NCBI GenBank assembly: GCA_902575065.1
Contig: CACGPU010000001.1
Location: 184,372 to 248,371, forward strand
Reading direction: 5' to 3'
DNA from: an uncultured Alphaproteobacteria bacterium
GTDB lineage: Bacteria > Pseudomonadota > Alphaproteobacteria > HIMB59
Length of the DNA: 64,000 bases
In this document: positions 47,213 to 56,295 of the stretch, piece after piece
Numbering within the stretch: position 1 is the first letter of the stretch
Layout: the number at the start of each line of letters is the position of its first letter
The notes under the pieces: generated by a model
Told to the model about the DNA's origin: nothing
Databases searched by the model: none
What the model saw: only the letters and a program-made list of their open reading frames with translations
Made by a program: the position numbers and the translations under genes

Positions 47213-47239
47213 ATTTTGTTTCATATTATGAAACAAAAT
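47213..47239. promoter_or_regulatory. IclR-type operator, copy 1 (upstream of the DAO-glnT-glx operon)
   Basis: This is a 27-bp palindrome with 12-bp perfect arms (ATTTTGTTTCAT / ATGAAACAAAAT) around ATT. The 19-bp core TGTTTCATATTATGAAACA at 47217-47235 matches two other sites in the window. It lies about 60 bases upstream of the DAO start and 36 bases past the iclR stop. It probably binds the IclR protein encoded next to it. Confidence 0.75.
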
Positions 47240-47274
47240 TTTTACAAAAATCTATTATTTATCAACAATAATCG

Positions 47275-48045
47275 TCAATTGGCAACAATTAGTCGAGAAA
47301 TTTTAATAGAGGCAGATTGAAGGAGATCAACATAATCCATCATAGTTTTTGGGTTTAAGATATTTTTACTTCCTGATAAAGCGATTCCTGCAAATGATCT
47401 TTTATCTTTGTCTAAAATAGCAACTCCTATTCCATAAGAGTTTTCAAAAGCTTCTCCATGATTAAGCGCATAACCGTTAGTTCTAATTTTGCCAAGTTGT
47501 CTTTTTAAATCATTTAAATTTGTAATTGTATTGTTTGTGTGAGGATAAAAATTATAGCTTCGATAAATTGTTGCAATTTCATTTTCAGGTCTGTACGCAA
47601 GCATGACTTTTCCTAAAGCACAGCAATGAGCGTCAAGTCTCATTCTAAAAGTTCTAATAGTTGCATCATCATTGTTGTCAGAAATTTTATCAGAATGAAC
47701 TATTTGAGATCCTTCAAGCATTGCCAAATAGGTAATTAAATTCGTTTTACTAGAGACCTCTTTTAAAATTTCTTTAGAAGTCTCAGAAATTGACTGAAGA
47801 TAATCTGAGGTTTCTCCAAATTGAAAAGCTTTATGTCCCATAGTGTATGTATTCGATCCAGTATTTTTATGGATATAACCAAGTTGAGATAAAACAGACA
47901 ATAGTCTAAATGTAGTTGTTCTAGATAAAACTGCTTTTCTAGAAATATTTGATGCCTTCAACGGGAAAATTGATTTTGATAAAATTTCAAGAATTTTGAA
48001 AGATTTTTCCAGAGACTTATTTATATATTTTAAATCTTGTTGCAA
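47275..48045 (-). CDS. IclR-family transcriptional regulator
   Basis: The 256-residue protein has an N-terminal winged helix (LEILSKSIFPLKASNISRKAVLSRTTTFRLLSVLSQLGYI, residues 17-60) and a C-terminal ligand-sensing domain with DAHCCALGKVMLAY, GYALNHGEAFENSYGIGVAIL and IALSGS. It lies between the mgsABC operon and the DAO-glnT-glxBCD operon. A palindrome overlaps its own promoter region, and related palindromes front both catabolic operons. It is probably a local repressor or activator responding to an amine-pathway intermediate. Confidence 0.92.
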   Translation of the reverse strand: MQQDLKYINKSLEKSFKILEILSKSIFPLKASNISRKAVLSRTTTFRLLSVLSQLGYIHKNTGSNTYTMGHKAFQFGETSDYLQSISETSKEILKEVSSKTNLITYLAMLEGSQIVHSDKISDNNDDATIRTFRMRLDAHCCALGKVMLAYRPENEIATIYRSYNFYPHTNNTITNLNDLKRQLGKIRTNGYALNHGEAFENSYGIGVAILDKDKRSFAGIALSGSKNILNPKTMMDYVDLLQSASIKISRLIVAN

Positions 48046-48060
48046 AACTGTCCTCCAACA

Positions 48061-48083
48061 AATGTTCCATAGTGTGAAACATT
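48061..48083. promoter_or_regulatory. IclR-type operator, copy 2 (upstream of iclR)
   Basis: The 19-bp core TGTTCCATAGTGTGAAACA (48063-48081) sits within a 23-bp imperfect palindrome with two mismatched pairs. It begins 18 bases before the iclR ATG, so it would cover the -10/start region and suggests autoregulation. The mgsC stop is only 33 bases further upstream. Confidence 0.65.
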
Positions 48084-48115
48084 ATAGTAGAGTATAAGTT
48101 ATTAGCAACTAATGG

Positions 48116-49435
48116 TTAAATCTTTCCAGGCACCCAACCCGTTCCCGCTAAAGGAACCCTTGCCATTGCAGCAGCTTCAACTGTTAATGCACATAGGTCC
48201 TCAGGTTCAAGATTATGTAAATCGTTTTTACCGCATGCCCTGGCTATAGTTTGGGCTTCAAGAGTCATAACCTTGAGATAATTAGATAATCTTTTTCCAC
48301 CTTTTACTGGATCTAACCTTTTCATTAATTTTGGGTCTTGTGTATTTATACCAGATGGGTCTTTACCTTCATGCCAATCATCGAAAGCACCAGCTGTTGT
48401 TCCAAGTTTTTTGTAATCGCTCTCCCACTTTGGATCATTATCACCAAGTGCGATTAATGCTGATGAACCAATGGAAACAGCATCAGCACCCAATGCCATT
48501 GCTTTTGCAACATCCGCACCATTTCTAATTCCACCTGAAATAATTAACTGAACCTTCCTGTGCATATCTAAGTCTAATAAAGCATCTACTGCTGGCCTGA
48601 TACACGCCAATGTTGGCTGACCTACATTTTCGATAAATACCTCCTGTGTAGCTGCAGTACCTCCTTGCATACCATCAAGCACCACCACATCAGCACCTGC
48701 TTTTACTGCAAGAGCAGTATCGTAGTAAGGCCTAGATCCTGCAATTTTTACAAATATGGGAACTTTCCAACCTGTTATTTCCCTGAGCTCTAAAATCTTA
48801 ATTTCCAAATCATCTGGTCCGGTCCAATCTGGATGTCTACATGCTGATCTCTGATCAATTCCTTTTGGTAATGTTCTCATCTCGGCAACACGATCACTTA
48901 TCTTTTGACCGAGTAACATACCTCCACCGCCAGGTTTAGCACCTTGACCTATCACAACTTCAATAGCATCTGCTTTTCTTAAATCCTCTGGATTCATTCC
49001 ATACCTTGAGGGAAGTAATTGGTAAACCAAATGCTTTGATTGTCCTCTCTCCTCAGGGGTCATGCCTCCATCGCCTGTTGTCGTTGAAGTCCCGGCAATA
49101 CTAGCTCCTCTTCCAAGCGCTTCTTTCGCAGGTCCTGAGAGAGCTCCAAAGCTCATTCCAGCAATTGTTATTGGAATATCTAATTCAAGCGGTTTTTTTG
49201 CAAATCTTGTTCCAAGAGTGACGTTAGTACTACACTTTTCTCTGTAGCCCTCTAAGGGGTATCTTGACATTGATGCGCCTAAAAAAAGAAGATCGTCAAA
49301 ATGAGGTAATCTTTTTTTTGAACCACCGCCTCTAATGTCATAAATACCTGTTTCTGCAGCTCTTCGAATTTCAGAGTTTGTATAGTCATCAAATGTCCAA
49401 GATTTTCTTGGTGTAGTTTTAAATTTTTCTGCCAT
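48116..49435 (-). CDS. mgsC: N-methylglutamate synthase subunit C (FMN domain without Fe-S cysteines)
   Basis: This 439-residue FMN-barrel subunit is homologous to the glutamate-synthase central domain and paralogous to GlxD here. Shared motifs are PITIAGMSFGALSGPAKEAL, VFVKIAGSRPYYDT and IISGGIRNGADVAKAMALGADAVSIG. At the position where GlxD keeps YCYHCHTGRCPVG this protein has GAFDDWHEGKDPSGINTQDP, with no cysteines, so a 3Fe-4S cluster is unlikely. In the pathway it would help convert gamma-glutamylmethylamide plus 2-oxoglutarate or glutamate to N-methylglutamate. It is the last gene of the mgd-mgs operon. Confidence 0.82.
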   Translation of the reverse strand: MAEKFKTTPRKSWTFDDYTNSEIRRAAETGIYDIRGGGSKKRLPHFDDLLFLGASMSRYPLEGYREKCSTNVTLGTRFAKKPLELDIPITIAGMSFGALSGPAKEALGRGASIAGTSTTTGDGGMTPEERGQSKHLVYQLLPSRYGMNPEDLRKADAIEVVIGQGAKPGGGGMLLGQKISDRVAEMRTLPKGIDQRSACRHPDWTGPDDLEIKILELREITGWKVPIFVKIAGSRPYYDTALAVKAGADVVVLDGMQGGTAATQEVFIENVGQPTLACIRPAVDALLDLDMHRKVQLIISGGIRNGADVAKAMALGADAVSIGSSALIALGDNDPKWESDYKKLGTTAGAFDDWHEGKDPSGINTQDPKLMKRLDPVKGGKRLSNYLKVMTLEAQTIARACGKNDLHNLEPEDLCALTVEAAAMARVPLAGTGWVPGKI

Positions 49436-50118
49436 TAGTACTCCGATACATTATCTATATTAAAATTATAAAGTTTTCTTGCTGAACCATACATTTTGAA
49501 GTTTTTAATCTCACTTTCATTTATACTTGCTTTTTTTAAAAGAGATCTCAAAATATTTTGATCTTTTTTATTCATTTTTTTCTCTTCGCAGTCAGCACCG
49601 AGTGATTTCACCTTACCCTTAATAAAAATATTTGCTTCATAGATACTGTCTCCCAGAGCGTCTCCAGCATCTCCACATATAACTAAATTTCCAGATTGAG
49701 CCATAAATGCAGACATATGGCCTACCGATCCTTTAACTATAATATCTATTCCTTTCATTGAAATCCCACAACGTGAACTAGTATCACCATCAATGATCAA
49801 AGTTCCACCATGTGCTGTAGCACCGGCTGATTGGGATGCATTGCCCTTAACATGAACAGTTCCAGACATCATATTTTCTGCAACACCTGTGCCCACATTT
49901 CCATTTACAATGATATTTGCATTCATGTTCATACCAGCACAATAGTATCCTGTGTGACCATCAATAGTGACTTCAATCTCGTCTTTTAGTCCAGCACAAA
50001 TAGCGTGATTTCCATCTGGATTTGAAATTTTAAAAATCTTTTTGTTTGATTTTCTATCTATACTCTGAAGAGTTTCATTAACTTTTCTCAATGACTCTTT
50101 TTTTAAATTTAAATTCAT
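49435..50118 (-). CDS. mgsB: N-methylglutamate synthase subunit B (GXGXG domain)
   Basis: The 227-residue beta-helix subunit has the repeated turns HTGYYCAGMNMNANIIVNGNVG, GVAENMMSGTVHVKGNA and GGTLIIDGDTSSRCGISMKG. It is shorter than its paralogue GlxC (278 residues), mainly at the N-terminus. Start and stop each overlap the adjacent mgs genes by one base, so the three subunits are made together. Confidence 0.82.
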   Translation of the reverse strand: MNLNLKKESLRKVNETLQSIDRKSNKKIFKISNPDGNHAICAGLKDEIEVTIDGHTGYYCAGMNMNANIIVNGNVGTGVAENMMSGTVHVKGNASQSAGATAHGGTLIIDGDTSSRCGISMKGIDIIVKGSVGHMSAFMAQSGNLVICGDAGDALGDSIYEANIFIKGKVKSLGADCEEKKMNKKDQNILRSLLKKASINESEIKNFKMYGSARKLYNFNIDNVSEY

Positions 50119-50999
50119 TATTTGCCCCAGCTGTATACTTTTCCGGGCTCTGGTTCAAAAATTTTTGCTGAATTTACATTTGGTAAGTGTGCCATTGCTT
50201 GAAACTCTGAGGCAATAGCAACATAATCCTTTGTTTCTGCAACAACTGCGGGTTTACAAGCTATCTCATCTCTAACAATTGCCATGCCATTTTTGGTTCC
50301 AGAAATAAATGTGTAAAAACCATCGAGGTCCTTCAGTCCATCCAAAAGTGTTTCTTTGAGTGATTTTTTATCAATTAATCCGTTTGAAATATAACCTGCA
50401 GCGACTTCCGTATCATTCAAGGACTTTATTTCAATCCCTTTTTTCTGAAGCGATCTTCTTAAATTGTTGTGATTTGACAAAGATCCGTTATGTACAAGAC
50501 ATTCATCCTCGCCTGTGGAATATGGATGAGAGCCGTCTGTCGTGATTGCACTTTCTGTTGCCATCCTTGTATGCCCAATAGCATGTGAGCCAGAAAACTT
50601 CTCTAGTGAAAAATTTTTAACAACATCCTTCGGATTTCCTACTTGTTTAAATATTTCTATGCAACTACCATACCCAACTAAACTTAATTCATCATGATTT
50701 TTTAAAATTTCTATAAATTTCTTTGGCTTCATTGCTGTTTCAATTATTAAATGATCTGAAATAGATTTTACTTTGATATCTTTTACTTGCTTAGATAGTT
50801 TTTTTGAAATTTCTTTTACTTGATCAGTATTAGAGCAGACCGAATATTTATATTTCTTTTTTTTCTCAGATGAGTATATCGCAAAACCTGCACTATCAGG
50901 ACCACGCGTAGCCATACTATTCATCATTCCAGTAAGAAATTTACCTAATTGTGAATTATATTTTTTATTTTTTAAATATATTCCAACTATACCGCACAT
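50118..50999 (-). CDS. mgsA: N-methylglutamate synthase subunit A (class II amidotransferase)
   Basis: The 293-residue Ntn amidotransferase has nucleophile Cys2 (MCGIVGI), RGPDSAGFAIYSS, AIGHTRMATESAITTDGSHP and CLVHNGSLSNHNNLRRSL. It is paralogous to GlxB. It starts 5 bases after the mgdD stop, making mgdABCD-mgsABC one operon. That linkage is the main reason for naming the upstream sarcosine-oxidase-like genes mgd rather than sox. Confidence 0.82.
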   Translation of the reverse strand: MCGIVGIYLKNKKYNSQLGKFLTGMMNSMATRGPDSAGFAIYSSEKKKKYKYSVCSNTDQVKEISKKLSKQVKDIKVKSISDHLIIETAMKPKKFIEILKNHDELSLVGYGSCIEIFKQVGNPKDVVKNFSLEKFSGSHAIGHTRMATESAITTDGSHPYSTGEDECLVHNGSLSNHNNLRRSLQKKGIEIKSLNDTEVAAGYISNGLIDKKSLKETLLDGLKDLDGFYTFISGTKNGMAIVRDEIACKPAVVAETKDYVAIASEFQAMAHLPNVNSAKIFEPEPGKVYSWGK

Positions 51000-51004
51000 T
51001 AATA

Positions 51005-51598
51005 TTAAATACCCTCATACCCATACTCTAATGACGAGTCAGTAATGCTATGGTAAAAAGAACCACCAAAGCTTCTTAATGCATAAAGGTTAAAACAAAA
51101 CGGTTGGTCGTCTAAATAGTCGATCAGTATGTTAATTCCGTTATATGTCGTGTTCACGCAATTATTTGGTTTAAACATATTTTCATTAAAATTTATTGGA
51201 GAACCTTTTTTTAAAACATTTTTTGCATTTACGCCTGATATTTGTAATACAGCTCTTGATTGTGAAATATCTGTAATGGCAAAATCCTCATCTCTAATCG
51301 ATTTATAAATTTCGTCTTTCAAGTCAATTTTTTTTGAGATAATTAACCAGGTATCAGGACCGGTCCACAATACTCTTGTTTCTTGGTTGTGAGAAACTTT
51401 TAGACTTTCTGTCGGTAAATTAAGTTGATTTATGGTAACTTTTTCAATCTCAATTGAGCTTTTTTTAAATTTAGCAATTTGGATAATACTTAGGTCTTTT
51501 ATTTCTGAAATTTTTAATAGGTTTTCTTTATTCTCATAGTCGCCAAACAAGCCGAGCTTATGATCAAAATGAAGTGGTGATAGGTTTTGTGCTCCCAT
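51005..51598 (-). CDS. mgdD: N-methylglutamate dehydrogenase subunit D / sarcosine-oxidase gamma-like
   Basis: The 197-residue SoxG-family subunit is related to the folate-binding GcvT fold but lacks a full active site. Features include LPTESLKVSHNQETRVLWTGPDTWLII, FAITDISQSRAVLQISGVNAKNVLKKG and the end LRSFGGSFYHSITDSSLEYG. It is the small subunit of the heterotetramer. It overlaps mgdC by one base. Confidence 0.8.
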   Translation of the reverse strand: MGAQNLSPLHFDHKLGLFGDYENKENLLKISEIKDLSIIQIAKFKKSSIEIEKVTINQLNLPTESLKVSHNQETRVLWTGPDTWLIISKKIDLKDEIYKSIRDEDFAITDISQSRAVLQISGVNAKNVLKKGSPINFNENMFKPNNCVNTTYNGINILIDYLDDQPFCFNLYALRSFGGSFYHSITDSSLEYGYEGI

Positions 51599-54597
51599 TA
51601 TGATCTTACCCTTGAGCCTTCGGGATCAACATAGTGTGAGGATACTACCTCAACAGGAATTGAAATATCTTTCAAAGGAGAGACAGCATATAGATTTTTA
51701 CCAATTTTATTTTTACCATCTTTTATAATAGCTATGGAAAAAGGATTATTATATTCAACACTCCAACAAGAAGATGAAACATGACCAAGTTTAGGTATTG
51801 GGGCAACAGCACTATTGTCTTCTATAATATGTGAACCCTCTGGGATCTTTGTTTTTTTGTCTAGTGGAACAAGTCCAACAATAGTTTGTCTATCCGACTC
51901 AGTGAATGCATCTTTAGATAAAGATCTTTTACCTATGAAATCTTTTTTCTGACTCACCATACTATTCAGTCCAACATCAAAAGGAATAGTACGTCCGTCT
52001 AATTCTGCTCCTGCGACATGACCCATTTCTATTCTTAAGGTTGATAGAGCTTCTGTTCCGTATGGTTGAATATCAAATGACTGTCCTACTTCCATGATCT
52101 TCTTCCACATATAAAGACCATAGTTTGACTCGACATTTACCTCATAAGCTAGTTCGCCAGAAAAAGAAATTCTATAAATTCTAGCTTTGATACCGTCTAT
52201 TGAAGAGTCCACTAGCCCCATGAATGGTAAGCCCTCATTAGACATATCTACATCAGGAAATAACTTAGATAAAAGATCTCTAGACTTTGGACCTGCCACT
52301 GCTATACCAGACCACTGTTCAGTAGTTGATAAGACATTTACATCTAAATCTGGCCATACAACTTGTAAATAATACTCTAAGTGCGATAAAACATTTGCAG
52401 CTTGGGCAGTAGTGGTAGTCATATGAAAATGATTTTCAGATAATCGAGATGTTGTTCCATCATCAAAAACCATGCCATCTTCCCTTAGCATTACACCATA
52501 TCTAGCTTTTCCAACGGGCAGTTTCAGCCATGCATTTGTATAAACTCTGTTTAAGAATTCTGGTGCATCCGGACCTTTAATATCAATCTTACCAAGTGTA
52601 GTAACATCACAAATTCCAACGTTTTTTCTTACATTTGCAGCTTCCCTATTAACAGCACTGTTCATATCCTCAGAACCCCTTGGGTAGTATCTGGGTCTTT
52701 GCCATAAACCTGCTGCTACAAAAACAGCATTATTTTCCTCATGCCATGTATGAATGGGAGATTTTCTTGTTGGTAAATAGTGATTACCAACTTCTCTACC
52801 CACGATAGCTCCAATTGTTACAGGAGTGTATGGTGGTCTAAATGTTGTATGACCAACTTCTGGAACAATCTTTTTTTCAATTTTAGATACATATTGCAAA
52901 CCATTTAAATTACTTGTCTTGCCTTGATCGCCAGCCATCCCAAGAGTTGTATATCTTTTGACGTGCTCAATTGATCTGAAGCCTTCTCTAATTGCTAGCT
53001 CTACATCAGAAACTGCAACGTCATTTTGAAAGTCGATAAAGCGTTTTGGTTTTTTTCCAGATGGTAAAGGCATACACCAGAGCTTTTCATGCTTTTCATA
53101 GCTAGGTTCATTTGAGTTGGGACTATTTGTAGGATTATTTTGATCTGTGAATTTGTTTGATAAATCAAAGCCCACTTGAAAACCTTCAGCTAGAGATTGA
53201 TTTAATGTAAAAGAACCATTAGCTGCTCCAATTGCTGTTTCTTTTTGTCTTTTTTTATCCGGTACGAACGCATCAATATCATCATTGAACTTTAATTTAT
53301 TTCCAGCTTGGGAAGATAGATGAACTGTTGGTGTCCAGCCACCGGACATACAAATGCAATCACACTCTACTGTTTCTTCTGAAATAAAAGACTCTTTTGA
53401 AGAGTCAAGCTTGCCAATGATAGCAGAATTTATCTTCAAATGTCCTTTAGTGTCTGCGATCCCTGAATTAAATTTTATAGAAATACCCTTTTGCTGAACT
53501 TCCTTGACTAATTCACCGTTTGAGCTGTCTCGAGTGTCTACAATGATTGGTTCAATATCATTTTTAATAAACTCAAGGGCAGTTGAATATGCTGTATCAT
53601 TATTGGTAAATATAATTGGTTTCTTACCAACTAATGTTTCATAAACCTTCATATACTCTTTTGCTGCTGAGGCTAATACAATTCCTGGTCTATCATTATT
53701 TCCAAAAGATATTGGTCTTTCAATAGAACCAGTTGAAACTATTACTTCTCCAGCTCTAATATAATGTAATCTTTGTCTGGGAGTGTATTTTGATGGATTT
53801 TCAATATGATCGCTAACTCTTTCAATCATTACGGTCATATTGTGATCATAGTATCCGAAGACTTGTGACCTTTTTTTTAATATTACATTTGGCATACTTT
53901 TTAGTTGGGAAATGGTATCACTAGCCCACTCTTTTCCTGACATGTTACCAATCGTAACTTCGTCAGTTAGAAGAGAGCCACCAAAATTAGGCTTGTCTTC
54001 TGCTAATATAACCCTTGCCCCATTTTTAGCAGCAGCCAGAGCACTTGCGAGGCCTGATGGGCCAGAGCCAACAACTAGTACATCGCAGTGTTCATAATTA
54101 TGTTCGTACCTATCTGGGTCAGGTAACAGTGGTGCTTTACCCATACCAGCAGCTTTTCTTATAAATGGTTCATAGATTTTCATCCAAAAACTTTTTGGCC
54201 ACATAAATGTTTTGTAATAGAAACCTGCAGGAAAAAAACGATTTAAGACATTATTTATTTCTCCAATATCAAATTGAACTGAAGGCCAACAATTTTGACT
54301 TTTAGCTTTTAATCCCTCAACTAACTCAACTTCGGTTGCAATGATATTAGGTTCAGATTTATTACCATCATGCAATTGAACCATTGCATTTGGTTCTTCA
54401 ACACCAACTCCCAAAAAACCGCGAGGTCGATGATACTTAAAACTTCTTCCAACTAAATGAACACCATTTGCAATTAAAGCAGATGCAAGAGTGTCTCCTT
54501 CATAGCCATGATAAATAGTACCGTTAAAAGTAAAGTTAATTTTTTTATCCTTATTAATAAGTCCATTTGAGTTGGTTGTTCTAAAATTGTTAGACAT
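51598..54597 (-). CDS. mgdC: N-methylglutamate dehydrogenase subunit C / sarcosine-oxidase alpha-like
   Basis: The 999-residue large subunit opens with a small ferredoxin-like segment (FTFNGTIYHGYEGDTLASALIANG), then an NAD/FAD-binding oxidoreductase region with VLVVGSGPSGLASALAAAKNGA near residue 173. From about residue 600 a GcvT-type tetrahydrofolate domain follows (NVGICDVTTLGKIDIKGPDAPEFL, GYGLYMWKKIMEVG-like region, GAELDGRTIPFDVGL). It would pass the methyl carbon to folate as methylene-THF. It overlaps mgdB by 8 bases. SoxA of sarcosine oxidase is the alternative name; the mgs linkage favours Mgd. Confidence 0.83.
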   Translation of the reverse strand: MSNNFRTTNSNGLINKDKKINFTFNGTIYHGYEGDTLASALIANGVHLVGRSFKYHRPRGFLGVGVEEPNAMVQLHDGNKSEPNIIATEVELVEGLKAKSQNCWPSVQFDIGEINNVLNRFFPAGFYYKTFMWPKSFWMKIYEPFIRKAAGMGKAPLLPDPDRYEHNYEHCDVLVVGSGPSGLASALAAAKNGARVILAEDKPNFGGSLLTDEVTIGNMSGKEWASDTISQLKSMPNVILKKRSQVFGYYDHNMTVMIERVSDHIENPSKYTPRQRLHYIRAGEVIVSTGSIERPISFGNNDRPGIVLASAAKEYMKVYETLVGKKPIIFTNNDTAYSTALEFIKNDIEPIIVDTRDSSNGELVKEVQQKGISIKFNSGIADTKGHLKINSAIIGKLDSSKESFISEETVECDCICMSGGWTPTVHLSSQAGNKLKFNDDIDAFVPDKKRQKETAIGAANGSFTLNQSLAEGFQVGFDLSNKFTDQNNPTNSPNSNEPSYEKHEKLWCMPLPSGKKPKRFIDFQNDVAVSDVELAIREGFRSIEHVKRYTTLGMAGDQGKTSNLNGLQYVSKIEKKIVPEVGHTTFRPPYTPVTIGAIVGREVGNHYLPTRKSPIHTWHEENNAVFVAAGLWQRPRYYPRGSEDMNSAVNREAANVRKNVGICDVTTLGKIDIKGPDAPEFLNRVYTNAWLKLPVGKARYGVMLREDGMVFDDGTTSRLSENHFHMTTTTAQAANVLSHLEYYLQVVWPDLDVNVLSTTEQWSGIAVAGPKSRDLLSKLFPDVDMSNEGLPFMGLVDSSIDGIKARIYRISFSGELAYEVNVESNYGLYMWKKIMEVGQSFDIQPYGTEALSTLRIEMGHVAGAELDGRTIPFDVGLNSMVSQKKDFIGKRSLSKDAFTESDRQTIVGLVPLDKKTKIPEGSHIIEDNSAVAPIPKLGHVSSSCWSVEYNNPFSIAIIKDGKNKIGKNLYAVSPLKDISIPVEVVSSHYVDPEGSRVRS

Positions 54598-54862
54598 TAA
54601 AGTCCTCGTTCATTTTACAAGTGTCAAAAATTTCATGTGTAGCGGTGTCTCTTGAGACTTTAAACCATTGTCTACATCCAGAAACATGATGCCATAGTTC
54701 TGAGTGTTTTCCTCTTGGGTTATCTCTGTAGTAAACAAAATTATCCCAATCCTCGGTTGAAATTTCTTCTCCTAGTTGAGGTCTTTTTATAGTGGCGTCT
54801 CCGCCATAAGAAAATTCATTTTGTGAGCGCTTGCCACAGTATGGGCATTTTATTTCTAACAT
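54590..54862 (-). CDS. mgdB: N-methylglutamate dehydrogenase subunit B / sarcosine-oxidase delta-like
   Basis: The 90-residue SoxD-family subunit has the zinc-binding CPYCGKRSQNEFSYGG at the N-terminus, later His/Cys positions (HHVSGCRQWF), and the conserved YYRDNPRGKHSELW. It is a structural zinc subunit of the heterotetramer. It starts 3 bases after mgdA. Confidence 0.85.
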   Translation of the reverse strand: MLEIKCPYCGKRSQNEFSYGGDATIKRPQLGEEISTEDWDNFVYYRDNPRGKHSELWHHVSGCRQWFKVSRDTATHEIFDTCKMNEDFNV

Positions 54863-54865
54863 CTA

Positions 54866-56122
54866 TTAACCGATCCAAGGTTTAGGGCCTACACCCTTTT
54901 CATCTATAATTTTTCCAGTATGGAATCTTTCAAGGTTAAAGTCTGAGTTGAGTTCATGTACTTGATCTTGTGCTATTGTATGTGCAAAAACAAAACCTGA
55001 GCTAGGAGTAGCTTTAAAGCCGCCGTAACACCAACCGCAATTAAGATATACCCCCTCAATATGAGTTTTATCGATTATTGGAGAACCATCCATGGACATA
55101 TCCATAATACCTCCCCAAGTTCGAAGCATTTTGAGTCTACTAAAGTTTGGGAAGACAGCCAATCCACCTGTTAAAACATGCTGTATCATTGGCATATTTC
55201 CTCTTTGAGCATAGCTATTGTAACCATCCAAATCACCACCCATAACCATTTCACCTTTGTCAGATTGGCTACAATAAAAGTGACCTGCTCCGAATGTAAC
55301 TACATTATGAAGTAAAGGTTTAACTGGTTCTGAGACACAAGCTTGCAGAACATGTGCTTCAATTGGAAGTCTCATATTTAACATGTCTGCTAAAAGTGTT
55401 GTGCTTCCAGCAACACACAATCCAACTTTTTTAGTTTTAATATTTCCTCTTGATGTTTGAACGCCTTCTATTTTTCCGTTGTTAACATCAAAACCTGTCA
55501 CTTCACAATTTTGAATTATATCGACACCCATTGAGTCTGCCTGTCTCGCATATCCCCAAGCAACTGCATCATGTCTTGCAGTTCCCCCACGTGGCTGCAT
55601 TAAACCACCATGAATAGGAAAACGACATGTTTCTGAAAAATCTGCAAATGGGATCATCTTTTTTAAATCATCCCTTCCAAGAAGAATTGCATCAATACCA
55701 TTTAATCTCATAGAGTTACCTCTTCTAGCGTAAGCATTCATTTGAGCATCAGAGTGAGCTAAGTTTATAATTCCTCTCGGTGAGTACATAACGTTGTAAT
55801 TTAATTCTTGGCTAAGTGTTTCCCAAAGCTTCATGCCAAACTCATAAAAATGAGCGTTTGAATCAAACATATAGTTAGATCTCAAGATGGTAGTGTTTCT
55901 TCCAACATTACCTCCACCAATCCAACCCTTTTCAAGTATGGCAACGTTTGTGATGCCATGTTCTTTTGCAAGATAATAAGCTGTTGCAAGACCATGACCA
56001 CCACCGCCTACAATTATGACATCGTATTCTTTTTTAGGCTCAGGGTCTTTCCAAGCTACCTCCCAATTTTCATGGTTGGTGAAAGCATTTTTTACTAAAC
56101 TAAAAACTGAGTACTTTTGCAT
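54866..56122 (-). CDS. mgdA: N-methylglutamate dehydrogenase subunit A / sarcosine-oxidase beta-like
   Basis: This 418-residue flavoprotein is the catalytic subunit. The FAD fold is YDVIIVGGGGHGLATAYYLAKEHG, followed by GWIGGGNVGRNTTILRSNYM. GGTARHDAVAWGYARQADSM corresponds to the region carrying the covalent-FMN histidine in SoxB, and the C-terminus has LNCGWCYGGFKATPSSG. It should oxidise the N-methyl group of N-methylglutamate. It is the first gene of the seven-gene mgd-mgs operon. An IclR-type palindrome lies 57 bases upstream of its ATG. Confidence 0.85.
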   Translation of the reverse strand: MQKYSVFSLVKNAFTNHENWEVAWKDPEPKKEYDVIIVGGGGHGLATAYYLAKEHGITNVAILEKGWIGGGNVGRNTTILRSNYMFDSNAHFYEFGMKLWETLSQELNYNVMYSPRGIINLAHSDAQMNAYARRGNSMRLNGIDAILLGRDDLKKMIPFADFSETCRFPIHGGLMQPRGGTARHDAVAWGYARQADSMGVDIIQNCEVTGFDVNNGKIEGVQTSRGNIKTKKVGLCVAGSTTLLADMLNMRLPIEAHVLQACVSEPVKPLLHNVVTFGAGHFYCSQSDKGEMVMGGDLDGYNSYAQRGNMPMIQHVLTGGLAVFPNFSRLKMLRTWGGIMDMSMDGSPIIDKTHIEGVYLNCGWCYGGFKATPSSGFVFAHTIAQDQVHELNSDFNLERFHTGKIIDEKGVGPKPWIG

Positions 56123-56178
56123 GATTCAATTAAACCTCTTCGAAAATATATATTCCTAATAAAATGCTACAATAAACC

Positions 56179-56197
56179 TGTTCCATAATATGAAACA
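56179..56197. promoter_or_regulatory. IclR-type operator, copy 3 (mgdA-tmm divergent region)
   Basis: TGTTCCATAATATGAAACA is a near-perfect palindrome matching the cores at 47217 and 48063. It lies 57 bases from the mgdA start and 98 bases from the tmm start within a 173-base divergent gap (56123-56295). The distance to mgdA nearly equals that of copy 1 to the DAO gene, so the two operons are probably controlled in the same way; tmm may be controlled as well. Confidence 0.7.
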
Positions 56198-56295
56198 ACA
56201 TTTTTATTATCCCTGTATTTATTACAGAGTATGACAAAAAATGGATTGGAAATTAAAATTTAATTATTAATATTAATTCAAATCGGAGGAGAATA

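Noticed and set aside
51005-56122. Naming the four genes soxBDAG (sarcosine oxidase)
   Set aside because: The subunits are homologous and sarcosine oxidase is possible, but direct operon linkage to mgsABC and the presence of gmaS favour N-methylglutamate dehydrogenase.
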